DNA of 64,000 bases from Schistosoma mansoni (GCF_000237925.1 NC_031497.1:7552831-7616830), one strand, 5' to 3'. Shown: positions 29,101-40,060, counted from the first letter of the stretch. The notes: generated by a model from the sequence alone, not told the origin. Numbers and translations: made by a program.

Positions 29101-32100
29101 GTGCTGAGAATTCTATATTGTACCAAAAATATAATATTGAATAAAGCTAATAATAATAAATAATATATATGCATGCGTCGAACCCACTCTTCACACTTCG
29201 AAAATTTTCGAAATGTCGAATATGCGTGATAACTCATGATTATGGGATAATTCCATAAAGAGTATCATATAATTACCAAATTATGCTAAATGTAACTAAT
29301 TAAAGAATAACATATTCCAGGTAGAATTTTTTACTATTATTTGTGAGTAAAACAGAAAAATTGAAAAACAAGAAGATTCACACTCTAAATGCATTAGAAT
29401 AAATGCTTAATGTTTAATTACATTATGTATATATGGATATAATTTTGTTTCCAAAACACGTATATCTAAATATCCATCAAATAATTTCAATGAACAATAA
29501 AACAATTAAAATCATTCCAAATAATAAAACATAATGTGATATCACTTCCATCATGAATTGAATAATTGGATGGATATCATTTTTAGTGAAATTTGAATGT
29601 TTATTATTGTTTTATCATCTAATGTGAAATGGTGATAATTTAAAATAGATATTGACAATATTATACATTTTTTTAAATAAATAAACCGATCAATCACTCA
29701 TTAAAAACAAGTAGAGCCTAGTACATATGTGAGTCGGCTCAGACTGCCACACCTCCGATTGGCACAACTCATGATGATTACCTGTTTTCTAACTTACTCC
29801 CATACTAACTAAATTAATATATCATGATAGGCAGTGGTTAGTTGCCTTTAACAAATAATTCGATCATTTCACTGAAAGAGGGGGGTCACAATTTAATCAC
29901 CATGGTTACAGAGTAAGAATTATGCGCTACCACAAATATAACTATAGCCAATAATTTTAAAAAATGTAAGGAGGAGAATTTTACGGAAGGTGTTTTTTTA
30001 AAATTTTCTATGATACTATACATCACGAATTAATAGAATTGATCACGCATGTAATAAGACAAATAAAGTAAATATTCCTGTAAATTCTATCTAATTGTTC
30101 AAGACTTAGACCATTCTGCAGAATTGTTAGTTTTCGAATAATTTACACTTCATTATTTCTTTTTAATTTACTCAGCTGCATGGATATCAAAGGAACTTAG
30201 GAAAATATATAGTTTTTTTCTATATAAATTGATGGGGATCTATCTGTAAATCTGTAGAAGTATTCTATAACAAAACCACGTAATGTGGTGTGGTAACCTA
30301 AAATTGTCTTGACTTCATTAAATGTGAGGAACTAAGATCTTAACCGTGATTTTCAAAAAATCGTCAATTTCTTTCTTACTCCAAACAAAAATTGTGTTTA
30401 TCAGACCAACTAATACTATTTATATTTTACCGGTTTTATTTTTCTCGTCCCAACTTTTATAGTAAGTACTAGTCCTCCCAAATTCGTTGCTTCTTAAATT
30501 TCATAGTCTAACTCTTTTCTTCTATTGGTTACTGTTTATTATTCATAATTAGGAACCTTTTAGCACGCATTTACAAATTACAACATAAATATCACCTGAA
30601 GCACGAGTTTAAATGTTTGTTTTGAGAATAAAGTTAGAGTACTTATTTGTATATTAAGTAGAATAAAATTGAACGCCAAATTACTGAAAAAAAATCACTA
30701 TCAACCTAAATCAAAAAAATTGTTATTTAATAGATTATAAACAATTCATTCTACGTAATCACATCAAACTCTATGACTATGATCTAAAATTTGTGTAGGA
30801 AACTTCATAGCACCAAAAGCTTAGTATTGACATTTGAAGTCTCTACTAAATAAATTAAATGGTGTATGACTCGACGGTATCCAATTCCTATTCGTATCTA
30901 GAAAATTTGACGACCTTGTTTAACTCTTATCTTTCAGTCGGAGTATCCCAACTTCATGGATGAGGTACACTCAAGAAAATTTAATTAGATCACAAAATCA
31001 ACGTAGTGCATCTGAAAATCTACGTGAAAAAATTGATTCTGCCTTAAGATCCTTAATTGGTAGTGTACATGGTCAATTTGTTACGGTAAATAATGCACTA
31101 CAAACAAGAATAAATGAAGTTGCCAACGCAAGAGATAATCTTCGCTTATCCTTGAGAAAAGTAAACATTACTATTTTCTGTTCCTATCGTTTTTAATCGT
31201 AAATTACTCATTAGGTTACACAGGAATTATATGAAGTGGAAAACTTAATAGGAGCACTTAAAAAGACGACCGATGACAAAATCCAACCACTGAAAGTTGC
31301 ACAAACCAGATTAAAAGAAAGAACTCGAAGGATTAATGTGGAGAGTTGTTACGATCAACCAATGAAAACGTAAGTTCACGTTGACTGAAGCGAGAGATTA
31401 ACCGAACAACTGAATTCGTAAAGACATAATTTACCCTAACGGCATCTTCAACTTACTAGTTTACTTTCTCCGACACTAAAGTGTATCTATATACTGATAT
31501 GATTAGTACTAAAACACCAAAATAAAGCTCCAGATAGGTACGTATTTATGTCTAAACAACGCGATAAGTGGGAATTATGATCACGCCAACAGGATCTAAT
31601 AGTAGATCCTAGGATAGTTATATGGTTGTGTCATATGTAATTCACCTCTAAATATTATCTTTCGTAATTATTAACTACTTCTAATAAGTTATAAGTAGCG
31701 ATGTAAGGAAGTTAACCAATGGGCACACACCAAGTGTAGCTGAGAATTGAACACAAATTTTCATTTGCACGTTCTTTCCAACCCTTCATTCTATCCCACC
31801 ATGCAGTTCTTACTTCGTTCAATGATGTAGTCTGACTAAATATGGTTTAGTGGTCCCATTTACCATCTCCGTGAACATACTTCGACGAATTCAGTGATAA
31901 TAAAGCAGTCTTGATGAAGGACTTCACTATGATGTTTTCTGGAAGATAGAGAGGCTTAAGTGCTACACCACTGGATAGACAGGTAAACGAACTTAATTCT
32001 AGTATATCCATACTTCTTTCCATAACTCTTTCTTTGCTAGTGTATACATTTTTCAAATAATCCGTGAAATAAGGCCTACTACTACTTCATGTTACATAGA

Positions 32101-33307
32101 ATGAGCTCCAGCAAATATCACTACAATACATGATACTGTATCTAGTCTCAAAGCATCCTTTCCTACGATGTGCGATATGCTTTTGTCTTTGTATTATAGT
32201 GAAAGTGGGAAAATATGGAATCCAGTGCGAAAGAGCTGAGTTTGTATGTGTTACTGATGTAGTGTGAATCGAATGTACCATGGTTGTTTGGATAGATTAT
32301 CGAAGTTGAGTGATTATCAATACTTCCTCTACTGAGAGCAGTAGGTTTTAGGAATATGTGTAATGCCTCAGCTATTCACCTTTCCTTATAGTTGGAAAAT
32401 ACTTTTTGAATTGTTTTGATATTTTTAAGGTCGGCTGATCGCCATTGAAAAGAGCATGTACTGCTATTGTTAACTTCGTTTGAAGATTCACAAGGTGTTT
32501 TTGTGAAATTCAGCTGTTCTTCGACTGCAATCAAGATTTCACGAGACGACTCTTCAGAATAGGAGGCATCACAATCAACACAACGTTGTCCACAAACAAA
32601 ATTCTGTGTTGAGATGTAAATGATCTCCTTTCTTGATTGAACTAAAGTATTCCGAGAAGTGTTGGTTGTTGCATATTATGCTTTGATTTCATGTAGTTTT
32701 AAGATTTAACTTTGTTCTGTCGCACCACAGTACCATTAACTACTATCAATAATCTCCTCACTCATTTCCAACTCACTTGGCCGCTGCTTACAACCAACAC
32801 TTTTCCAAATCAGAGTAGCCATGAATGCCTAGGACTAACCGATATGTATTATGATGTTGAGTGATGACAGAATATGTTTCGAAAAATATACTATAAGTAG
32901 GAGGTAACCACTTCTTATTGAGAAATTTGTTTCACCTAAAAATGTAGAAAATGAATTATCTCTCTCACAGTGTGGCAATATACTAGAAGTGTAGTTATTT
33001 TTACCATAACAACTTCATATTGTGTGATATATATATATATAGTATAGCTCATCTATACTTGATATTTTTTTACAGGCTTCAGACTGAAGTTTTGGAACTT
33101 AGAAAAACAATCGAAGAACTTAAAAACAACCGCAGGAATGCAAACATCACATTAGCTAGATTACAAAAGAGTCGGACTTCCCTTGAACAAGAAATAGAAA
33201 CCAAAGAAAATTCACTATCTATTGATCAAAGGTGTTTAAGTATGCGAAAAAGTTTTCCTATCAAAGATAAATACGGATCATTATACGCTATTCCGGTTAG
33301 CTATTAG
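6447..33307 (+). CDS. TEKT3-like: Tektin (tektin-3-like), nine coding exons
   Basis: Tektins are coiled-coil filament proteins of ciliary and flagellar doublet microtubules. In flukes this would mean sperm, cilia of larvae and flame cells. Exons: 6447-6631, 11098-11276, 12867-12952, 19679-19816, 24505-24575, 28287-28430, 30938-31160, 31215-31369 and 33076-33307. All introns are GT-AG and phases match, giving 1413 nt and 470 aa. The N-terminal ~60 residues are low in homology. Residues ~62-470 follow the tektin fold: RERVEEINHWKNEL, then KPLEIAEECLANREQRHGID (about 165-184), SWMRYTQENLIRSQ, LKVAQTRLKERTRR and a terminal IDQRCLSMRKSFP. The tektin signature RPNVELCRD appears as RINVESCYD (residues 381-389), a divergent form. 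Length and ending resemble tektin-3; tektin-1, -4 or -5 cannot be excluded. The start is the first Met after a TTTTAG acceptor-like site, so a 5' UTR exon or spliced leader is possible. Confidence 0.9.
6869..7098. repeat. Inverted repeat with ~75-bp arms, MITE-like
   Basis: The left arm (6869-6943) and the right arm (7024-7098) are reverse complements apart from a handful of differences. Shared words are gggtggtgatcaatg and aagtccgtcttagtgctgat. A spacer of about 80 bp lies between them. No protein is encoded; the reading frames across it arise from the symmetry. This suggests a non-autonomous fold-back transposon, but its superfamily is not recognisable. Confidence 0.75.
7292..7430. repeat. 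Fold-back dispersed repeat, left-half copy
   Basis: The segment starts acagttggatttacgagtca, continues with the arm atctaagctggaccaccact, and has ggccgtttcgtcctggtacg, a gggactcc word and atccacgatcccgcacgaga. The same order occurs at 22361-22572, 59598-59707 and 63595-63740. Confidence 0.7.
8121..8186. repeat. Perfect hairpin around (TA)18
   Basis: The arm tgtcgccaatcctcg (8121-8135) and its exact complement cgaggattggcgaca (8172-8186) flank 36 bp of alternating TA. Further out, gacttatttaaa and ttaaaataagtc again mirror each other. The whole could extrude as a cruciform. It may mark the centre of a larger fold-back element. Confidence 0.8.
10575..10665 (-). repeat. tRNA-like SINE fragment
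   Basis: Read on the minus strand, the segment has an A-box-like ggtcttatggtttagcgctc followed about 35 nt later by a TTCAACTC T-loop-like word. This resembles the Pol III head of a tRNA-derived SINE. The match is weak and the rest of the element was not delimited. Confidence 0.35.
11098..11276 (+). CDS. TEKT3-like: Tektin exon 2
   Basis: The acceptor is ggtttttag and the donor is C|GTAAGT. The exon encodes RKCIYPRHSETMWNL and then AHERAEAEELRLQSWQKI, running into QAEATNKLR, the start of the tektin coiled coil. Confidence 0.9.
11984..12250 (-). mobile_element. Sm-alpha-like SINE (tRNA head plus hammerhead), minus strand
   Basis: On the minus strand the order is a leader, a tRNA-like head and a hammerhead ribozyme. 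The A box TAGCTGAGTGG is at 12142-12132 and the B box GGTTGGAGTCC at 12098-12088. Schistosome Sm-alpha SINEs have this arrangement. Protein-like frames across it are by-products of the repeat. Sister copies or fragments are at 14940-15085, 20378-20600, 25561-25640, 52585-52965 and 60795-60995. Confidence 0.8.
12001..12063 (-). ncRNA. Hammerhead ribozyme in SINE, one core change
   Basis: Minus-strand reading gives stem I (ggtacatccag pairing with the later ctggattcc), the core CTGACGA, stem II GTCCC/AGGAT, then GATA where the conserved core needs GAAA, then a short stem III and ATC at the cleavage position. The A14-type change should abolish or strongly reduce self-cleavage. It is otherwise the best-preserved copy here. 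Confidence 0.75.
12867..12952 (+). CDS. TEKT3-like: Tektin exon 3
   Basis: The acceptor is acttttttcag and the donor is AAA|GTAGGC. The exon encodes RERVEEINHWKNELKTEI, which lines up with the conserved L..R(L/V)..(I/V).(F/H)WK.E(L/I) tektin segment. It ends in phase 0. Confidence 0.92.
14604..14640 (-). ncRNA. Penelope-like-element hammerhead relic
   Basis: On the minus strand the order is CTATGAAGA, then a stem II of AGTGGC...GTCAC type, then GAAAC directly followed by GTC. Penelope-like retroelements carry minimal hammerheads in which GAAAC abuts GUC with almost no stem III. Here the CUGANGA box has a two-base interruption (CU-AU-GAAGA), so it is probably inactive. The assignment is by motif order only. 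Confidence 0.45.
14940..15085 (-). repeat. SINE tail fragment (hammerhead family)
   Basis: The words gtttgaatcttcccatcgat, tggcatatgtgcatactatg and attgcctcgatatagcctta match the reverse complement of the tail of the full SINE at 52585-52965. The ribozyme and tRNA head are absent. Confidence 0.65.
16690..16953 (-). mobile_element. Fold-back element with tRNA-like Pol III boxes
   Basis: This is the most complete family member. The ends are mirrored: tttttgattgagatcatgaa on the left and ttcgagatctcaattaaaa on the right, with inner arms atgttagaccgccattt and ttggcggtctagcat. On the minus strand the body has a B box GGTTCAAATCC (16821-16811) and an A-box-like GGCTCAACAGTTTAGAGG about 52 nt upstream, the spacing of a tRNA gene. 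It is therefore a tRNA-derived SINE embedded in an inverted-repeat element, or an element of mixed origin. Confidence 0.75.
18640..18935 (-). repeat. Unclassified dispersed repeat, copy 1
   Basis: Minus-strand words include cttaaccttctgccaccagg and atacatactacttgtatttg. They align by eye over about 80 bp with plus-strand 58735-58840. The 104-codon minus-strand frame that spans it has no recognisable domain and is more likely part of the repeat than a gene. Confidence 0.55.
19679..19816 (+). CDS. TEKT3-like: Tektin exon 4
   Basis: The exon has 46 complete codons between cttatattag and AAA|GTAAGT. It encodes the highly conserved tektin block IAEECLANREQRHGIDEVKD followed by IVERALSK. Confidence 0.95.
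20378..20600 (+). mobile_element. Rearranged hammerhead SINE copy
   Basis: The segment begins with the reverse-complement tail of the family (ggttgcttgaatcttctcac, then a rtttaggac word and ttggcatatatgtatcct) and continues with a plus-strand hammerhead. Tail and ribozyme thus lie in the opposite relative orientation to the 52585 copy, suggesting an internal inversion or two joined fragments. The tRNA head is absent. Confidence 0.65.
20501..20560 (+). ncRNA. Hammerhead ribozyme copy, core changed
   Basis: The order is GTGATGA (consensus CTGANGA, first base changed), stem II gtcccgaatgggat, intact GAAA, then a short stem III and ctggattcc for stem I. The changed first core base should impair cleavage. 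Confidence 0.65.
21335..21541 (+). other. 68-codon open stretch inside intron 4, uncertain
   Basis: A frame without an initiating Met runs from 21335 to a TAA at 21539-21541. It reads through KKSLHGEKTNNGKDNKL, KETLGSTTSSFVRPGKEV and IIYARNKINQGEVKEG into a glutamine run from CAA repeats. The composition is more exon-like than its surroundings. An AG precedes it (aattcag) but without a pyrimidine tract. No family was recognised; chance or a dead exon is as likely. Confidence 0.2.
22361..22572. repeat. Fold-back dispersed repeat, both arms
   Basis: The left end acagttggatttacaagtc with the arm ggtctaagctagaccaccat is mirrored by gtggtgatctagcttagatt and gactcgtgaattcaattgt on the right. The middle contains two facing copies of the atgcacattgctgagaagta/cagttgcaggatcgtggatg family block. 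No ORF was seen. Confidence 0.75.
24505..24575 (+). CDS. TEKT3-like: Tektin exon 5
   Basis: This short exon lies between tttcaatttaag and AA|GTGAGT. It encodes EVQTVNKGIDLITKLVDKAE, matching the E(V/A)..I...(I/L) segment that follows the GID block in tektins. It ends in phase 2. Confidence 0.9.
24626..25290 (+). pseudogene. Decayed Merlin transposase (ISXO2-like DDE)
   Basis: It starts with the terminal motif GGCGAGACTATAATTTATGG, the same end as the MITE at 47129-47394. A zinc-ribbon-like stretch follows at about 24798-24890 (CNCGNQMTCRPCADYCDDVV, then FRCNIC-stop). After an internal deletion comes the C-terminal part of the transposase at about 25060-25290: VVVHKWDFVNPTTGMQTNNI, a stop in the next few codons, and LRPYRGFRGR. 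Merlin elements encode an IS1016-type DDE transposase and are known in schistosomes. Stops, frameshifts, the deletion and the lack of a visible right inverted repeat make it inactive. Confidence 0.8.
25566..25622 (+). ncRNA. Isolated hammerhead ribozyme relic
   Basis: The order is cagCTGACGA, stem II GTCCC...GAAC with a mismatch, AAAA in place of GAAA, then gtgtcctggattc closing stem I and the family word tactgttagc. The CTGANGA box is intact but the first base of GAAA is changed. The flanking SINE is otherwise lost. Confidence 0.6.
27095..27420 (+). repeat. Less AT-rich block, possibly LTR-derived
   Basis: This block stands out by base composition. Its gattggatggaatgtcttc and ggctttcttgag words resemble gattggataaaatgcttctt and gcctttcttg at 55910-55960, which lies in an LTR-like stretch. 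A short reading frame at 27057-27278 shows no known domain. The call is tentative. Confidence 0.3.
28003..28105. repeat. Short fold-back element
   Basis: The left arm ttgaaatcatgagtccattg with aagctagaccaccatgg faces ccatgatgatctagctt with cataattgagtca on the right, almost without a loop. It is a deletion derivative of the family seen at 59598-59707 and 63595-63740. Confidence 0.7.
28287..28430 (+). CDS. TEKT3-like: Tektin exon 6
   Basis: The acceptor is tcttcctag and the donor is AC|GTAAGC. It encodes LLRSTQNELQKDAVDKDHAQ, TIDDRLHGLCNSSANIALYN and GIEYFDNT, the tektin region with the L..DL.DK..A..ID pattern. Confidence 0.93.
28431..30937 (+). other. Tektin intron 6 (2507 nt)
   Basis: The sequence is AT-rich with a short TA tract near 28779-28794. 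I see no gene, ribozyme or repeat family in it. Confidence 0.6.
30938..31160 (+). CDS. TEKT3-like: Tektin exon 7
   Basis: The acceptor is tatctttcag and the donor is AAA|GTAAAC. It encodes TRSIPTSWMRYTQENLIRSQ and the following helix with VNNALQTRINEVANARDNL, matching the tektin pattern P.(S/D)W..(F/Y)...N...(S/A)...R.AS..LR. Confidence 0.95.
31215..31369 (+). CDS. TEKT3-like: Tektin exon 8 with divergent signature nonapeptide
   Basis: It follows a 54-nt intron (31161-31214). It encodes VTQELYEVENLIGALKKTTD, then LKVAQTRLKERTRRINVESC. The tektin nonapeptide RPNVELCRD is represented by RINVESCYD at 31329-31355; Cys and Asp are kept while Pro, Leu and Arg are replaced. Confidence 0.95.
31370..33075 (+). 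other. Tektin intron 8 (1706 nt)
   Basis: It is less AT-rich than the other introns. Minus-strand frames at 31847-32056 and 32087-32281 show no recognisable domain. A TA tract is near 33028-33041. The compositional difference suggests an old unplaced insertion, but I cannot name it. Confidence 0.5.
33076..33307 (+). CDS. TEKT3-like: Tektin exon 9 (C terminus)
   Basis: The acceptor is tttttttacag. The exon encodes LQTEVLELRKTIEELKNNRR, then SLEQEIETKENSLSIDQRCL and SMRKSFPIKD, and ends IPVSY-stop (TAG 33305-33307). The KENSL.ID...MRKS(F/I)P ending is typical of tektins. A possible donor GTTAGC lies seven codons from the end of the exon region, but the reading to TAG fits the family length. 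Confidence 0.93.
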
Positions 33308-35177
33308 AACAAAAATTTTTAGTAAATTATTATGAAATGACAAAATCAGCAATTAATTTGTGGAATTCTTAGCCTTTCCCATAATCATCTATTTAACAAC
33401 TTGATATTTATCAATCACTTTCCACCTAAGTTATTATTAAGCTCAATACAGACAGGTCATTATTTACCAAGCTTTAGTTACCAGACGTATGGATGCATAG
33501 AACAAGATGAAGAGATATGTTTTGTCGATTCCGGCAATTACTTTTGAAACCTGTATATTCGCGACAAATCAAAGATTGAGGTGAGTAGATAATCGGCAAC
33601 AGAAAGAATGGGATGAACCGGAAAAAAAAGCTACCATCCGAATAAAGAATGCTTCTCTCTGTCCCAAAACTTGTTTTATGATAATTAACAGACTTTGATA
33701 ACAAGTTTCTGGACTCATAAAGATACCGGAGAGTCGCGGTCACCTTCAAACAATTCAACTGAACATACAACGGTCATCTAGTATCATATCCTGACTCCGA
33801 ATGTAACGCAATTCATATAGCTGGAAACTTTCTGGAACTGTACATAAGTTGTACGAGTAATGAAAAGTAAGAAGGGTTCCCTCTAAATTACTAAAGCGGT
33901 TTAGGTAAACGAGATGCTTTGATAAGTATACCCAGGGTGTCAGTACCAACTCACAATCTAACTAGTCATAATAAATTTACGAGAATGCTAGAGCAAATAT
34001 GTTTGTTGAAGTCTCGAATTCAATGCAAGCGTGTATAATGCCGGTGCTACCACACAGATCTCTAATTGGTTATAACAGAATTTCAGGAGGCAAGGATGCT
34101 TCAAAAAGGGTAACTTGTATGGACTATTAAGACAACGGAACTCATGCCAGACTAAGAAACAAGCGACTAGTTAAAGAAACGCAAACAACAGAATTTATTT
34201 CTCATCCAAACACATGTGGTTGATGATGCTGAATATAGTTAGATGAGGGCAAATCACCACTCAAGATGGTAACTGTAGCAACTTGTTTCGAATAACAATC
34301 AACAGAATGCAGTTGTAACTCATTAAAAGCTGAACTCACAAGCCCTCTCTTGGTTTAGGTTCTAGGAACTACTGCAAAACAGTGTAAAATCTGGACTATA
34401 CTTTGGTATCCAGATCTTACTATCATTCGCATCGTCGGGACTGTCACCGTTATCAAGGTAACATACAGACATCCCAATAGATATAGCGAAGCCATATGTT
34501 TATTTGGGATACCCCCAGCATGCAACAAATTAAACTGGTTAGCGATTTAGACAACTTAAACATAGGAATATAATACTTTGACATACAACGCAGTCACTTG
34601 ATTGTTCAAATCATTATAATAAATTGAAACATGCTACTCCTGTCACCTACATCAAAGATGATATTACCTACACTATGACTGTATAAGGGAACACTACATC
34701 AACAATCGATGATGGTAGACAGAACTAAGGGGAATAGTTTACTATCAAAACTGGTACTCACGAACATAGCTTCCAAGCTTGAATTACCTCTTCCTGGACA
34801 GGGATATTACGCTAGTGATCACAGCAGTTTACTTATCAATACCAAAAGCCCCATCATCATTTTGCCTTATTTAACCAACCAACAGTTGTCACAATTCCAG
34901 TAAGCATGAGTTCCTATTTCAAGTTGGTATCGGGTGAAAAGTCCTAAAGGATAGATATCTAAATATGCCTAGTCCAACGTGCTCATTGATAATCACTACA
35001 TTATTTAATCAATAACTAATTGGAAACACATTCGAGCGACTAATTTGATGACCGTAAACATTACAACTAACTTTAACTAATGAACAAGTCCTTACTTCGT
35101 ACTCAATAAAACTATGAGGGCATAATGCAATAAAAAAAAGAAGTAGAACATCGTTTCCGTAACAAATTTTTATTCAC
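33308..35177. other. Intergenic region between the converging tektin and RPS18 genes
   Basis: It contains the 3' flanks of both genes. No AATAAA lies close after the tektin stop. Several frames of 60-100 codons (for example 33474-33770 minus and 34709-34903 plus) have no recognisable motif, and I treat them as chance. Confidence 0.55.
35169..35174 (-). terminator. RPS18 poly(A) signal AATAAA
   Basis: AATAAA begins four bases after the RPS18 stop codon on the minus strand. A very short 3' UTR is usual for ribosomal protein genes. Confidence 0.6.
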
Positions 35178-36658
<1,481 letters not shown>

Positions 36659-39600
36659 CGTGGCTAGCGACTTTGATCAAATATCCCGGTTACTATGAGA
36701 CGACAAAAAGTCGCCGCCTGGATTTTACACGAACCACTTTAAACACAGTGTCTGATAGACTTCAAGAAACGTAATTCCAGAAAATCTTGTCGCACTTCGT
36801 GACCTATTACTCAACTTTATGTACGCACAAAATATTCTTATACTTTACAATTACGATATGAACAATATATCTTCATACTTTAAGTGAGCTGGACGTGATC
36901 GTTAAAATTGAGTGAAAAGTCTAGCTGGTAACTCGGCTAAAACTGTCTTTTAAATTTACTCATGTAGGGTTCGTCACATCTAACATAAAACTTGTCAACA
37001 TGGGGAATCAAAACACCTAGACATTTTTCAATTAACGACACTTCTAAATGGTAATATACTCAGTTATATACGTATTTTGCAACACTCTCCGGATGAAACA
37101 CCTACTTTTTTAGAATCTGAAGCAAGCTAATTGTTAACCGCCGAACTTTGAAGTTCAGTCATGCTCTCCTGAAATTTCAGCTTATCATAATGGTTTCTAA
37201 ATCGTTAATAAAGCTCAATATCACTAGTGGAAATTCACTTCCGAAGACACTTATTAGGGGGGGGCATTAATAGGACTGAACAGTGTGGAATACCAGTAGG
37301 ATAGTGCTCAAGTATAGACAAATTAACATATCATAAATGTTATTATATAGTTCAAGGGAAATTTGAGCTTTGAATGATTAGATGAAATAGAAATCTGTAT
37401 ATGTGTGCAGCCAGTTTTAATCTTCACCAGGCGAAACCTAAGAAGTGGAAGGAATGTAATATTTTGAATGTTGTGTTTTTAACCACATGTAGTTGAACTT
37501 CCGCTTGAGAACCATAACAATTACCAATATTTTGTCTTTTAATAGGCTGAAAGAACTCTGAGATCAAAAAGTGTTTTACTTGTTTAAGCCTTATCTTGTG
37601 CATCTGCTTCAAGGTATATCACGTTTTAAACAATGCTGCTTGGTGGAAAATATTTCATGTTCTTGCTTTTCGAAAGATGTGCGATGATAAACAAACTCAT
37701 GAAACAAAGTTTCATAAGTTATCCACATTGAAGATGACCCTTTAGTTCTATTGTGACAACCCGTCAAGCACTCGCACCAGACCACTCCTAGATACACCGT
37801 GCTGCATATCTCTTACAACAACTAGTCAGCTAAGATTTCAAATACTTTGTCACAACTTCTATTATCCAAACATCTCCACTAGTCCTTTCATTGTCGACAT
37901 CTGGCTCAATTCCTTTTCAGGGTTCGTGTGTAAGAAGAGGTTTTGGATGACGGTATTATTAGGTACTGAATATGTGTGACATCTCTAGGAAAATAGTATA
38001 CTTTGTTTATAGGAATACGGTCGATTTCGTTTCTTACTGACGTTGATATCCCACATAAAGCTATGCTTTCCCTTCATGATTATCCTCTTTTGCATGGTCA
38101 GTACTTCTTCTACATCAATACGAAAATTATTCTAGTGAACGAAAAATAATGAATGCTTTCACAATAAATCCCCACGAACCCCTTCGAAACGAGTGGGCAT
38201 CCAAGACCTTGATGTGGTGGAACATCTCTAAGACTTTTGATAACGCTGCTGGGCTGACATGTTTCCATATCCTGGTCGATTGGTCCCCTGATGTTTTGCC
38301 GGGACCATGCAGTGTTTTTAATACAACGCACTGCACAAGTAGGTTGTGATTCGCACATTATTCCACACGTGAAGCCTCGATCAATCAATTCTAATAAACT
38401 TTTCTCATCTTGAAAGTGTTCTTTGTATGTTCTTCCCTGAAAGTTTACTAAAATCTAATGTCATATTGTGTAGAACATTGTTGGATACTTATGTGATCAG
38501 TGTCCATTATCTTGACAAAGGAGTAATCCATCTAGAACATTCCACGCGAGGACAACTTATGAGGTCAACTAAACATTTCACAGCTAGAGGTACATATCTA
38601 GTAGTGAACTTACTAGGTGACCATACTGTTTTCCAGAACCAGAAGAATTCTAAGAAAACCCTTTTCATATATTTTGTGCCCATTTCTCAGCTGTTTTCCT
38701 GATCTTTTACGAAAGGTGGGGTATGTAGATAAGCTCATTTCAATTTAACTTGTTGAAGATATTCAGAGGGAAGACAGATCAAGTCCGGGCCAGAAAATGG
38801 TCATTTTGATCGTGTTAACTTTGATCTCATGAGTTAAAAAGCAAAATAATTGACTTCACATACATCTTTAGACAAGTTAGTCATTTTATACAATTTCGGA
38901 AGCCGTGCCTTACAATGGTAACATTGTTGCAGCCGATGGTAACATCTTCGTTGCACAATAGGCCCTCTTATAACAGCGACTGATCATAGAAGCCAATCAG
39001 AACGTGGAGCACTTCATTATAGCTAAGTATCCGTAGTTACAAACTACTGTGAACAAACTGATGGCACGTTATAGTGACCACACAGTCTCATTACCTCTTA
39101 TACTTACTCGAACCTGTTTGTTCGACCACTGACAATTTTAGCCAATCCTGCATGAAGTTTAATCCAATATATGGTTGCCCTTGCTACGACTGACGACTCA
39201 TTTTACTTTTGTCACCAACACAAAGACAACATTATTAATGTATAGTTAGATATTTTTCCGCGATGCTGGTATGACCTTAGGTTTCCTGGGTCAAACGATA
39301 GGAACAATCCAATAAAATATACTGTTGCCCTGCGGTAACACCAAGTACTCAGTTAAGAGGTCAACCTTTGTTACTTTAGACGAAGTTAGATGGAGAACAT
39401 AACGAAGGCACAAATGAAGGAATGTAACGACTGAAACTACAGTATCTAGCATTAACACAGAACTAACGAACCATGATTCATTTAAGCAGAACAAGAACGG
39501 CAAGGTATGCAGAACAAAACGAATTCATTCTATTCCGCGGTTTCTTATCAATTGAACATAATCTAAAATCACAACCTTTAGCATACTTTAGTCTGTGAAT

Positions 39601-39706
39601 TTTGGATGAACATACGTAACCAATATCATAGTAATCAGAAGAATATTAAAGATTGATGTGCAATTGCATTTTCGGAAGCGATGATTTAAAGCATGTGTAA
39701 AGGCAA

Positions 39707-40060
39707 TTAAACTAACAAGTGATTTGGAGTGGTTCCATGAGCTTTTAACAATTCTTTAGTTACCTGACCTTTTCCCTCATCTCCCTCTTTCAGTAATTCT
39801 TTTTGAATGTGTCGACAAAGCGCTCCCTCTGTCCACTGGATTGAGGGCGATAGGGTGGAGAGGGTATATGCTGAATTCAATAATTCCATGAATTGTGAGC
39901 AATTGTCGGTCACCAAAGTCTCCGGAACTCCAAAGCAGCTAAACAATCCAGATAACTTGCTGGATTTAAACCGTTCCAATTTAACAATGGAGAATGATTA
40001 TTTTCAAAGTAAAAAGTATCTCAAACAGTACAGCTTGTGCTATAGTCAAAGGTTTCTCTA
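39707..40060 (-). pseudogene. Gypsy-type LTR retrotransposon integrase fragment
   Basis: The minus-strand translation includes FGVPETLVTDNCSQFMELL, the integrase-core motif with its second Asp (normally FGxP...(S/T)DNGxQF). It is followed by a degenerate S.IQWTEG..C.HIQKEL region where P(Y/H)hPQSNGqaER is expected, then GKGQVTKELLKAHGTTPN. The DNG glycine is changed to Cys and the flanking reverse transcriptase is not found, so this is a dead fragment. The upstream end (to 40060) is less certain. Confidence 0.7.

Noticed and set aside
32816-33307. Extension of tektin exon 9 upstream of 33076
   Set aside because: The frame is open to 33020, but a T-rich acceptor at 33075 and tektin homology starting at LQTEVLEL place the exon start there; the upstream residues are intronic.
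38110-38388. Overlapping frames on both strands (minus 92 and 69 codons, plus 66)
   Set aside because: They read through the same less AT-rich block in three frames and none shows a domain. The block may be transposon debris, but I cannot name it.
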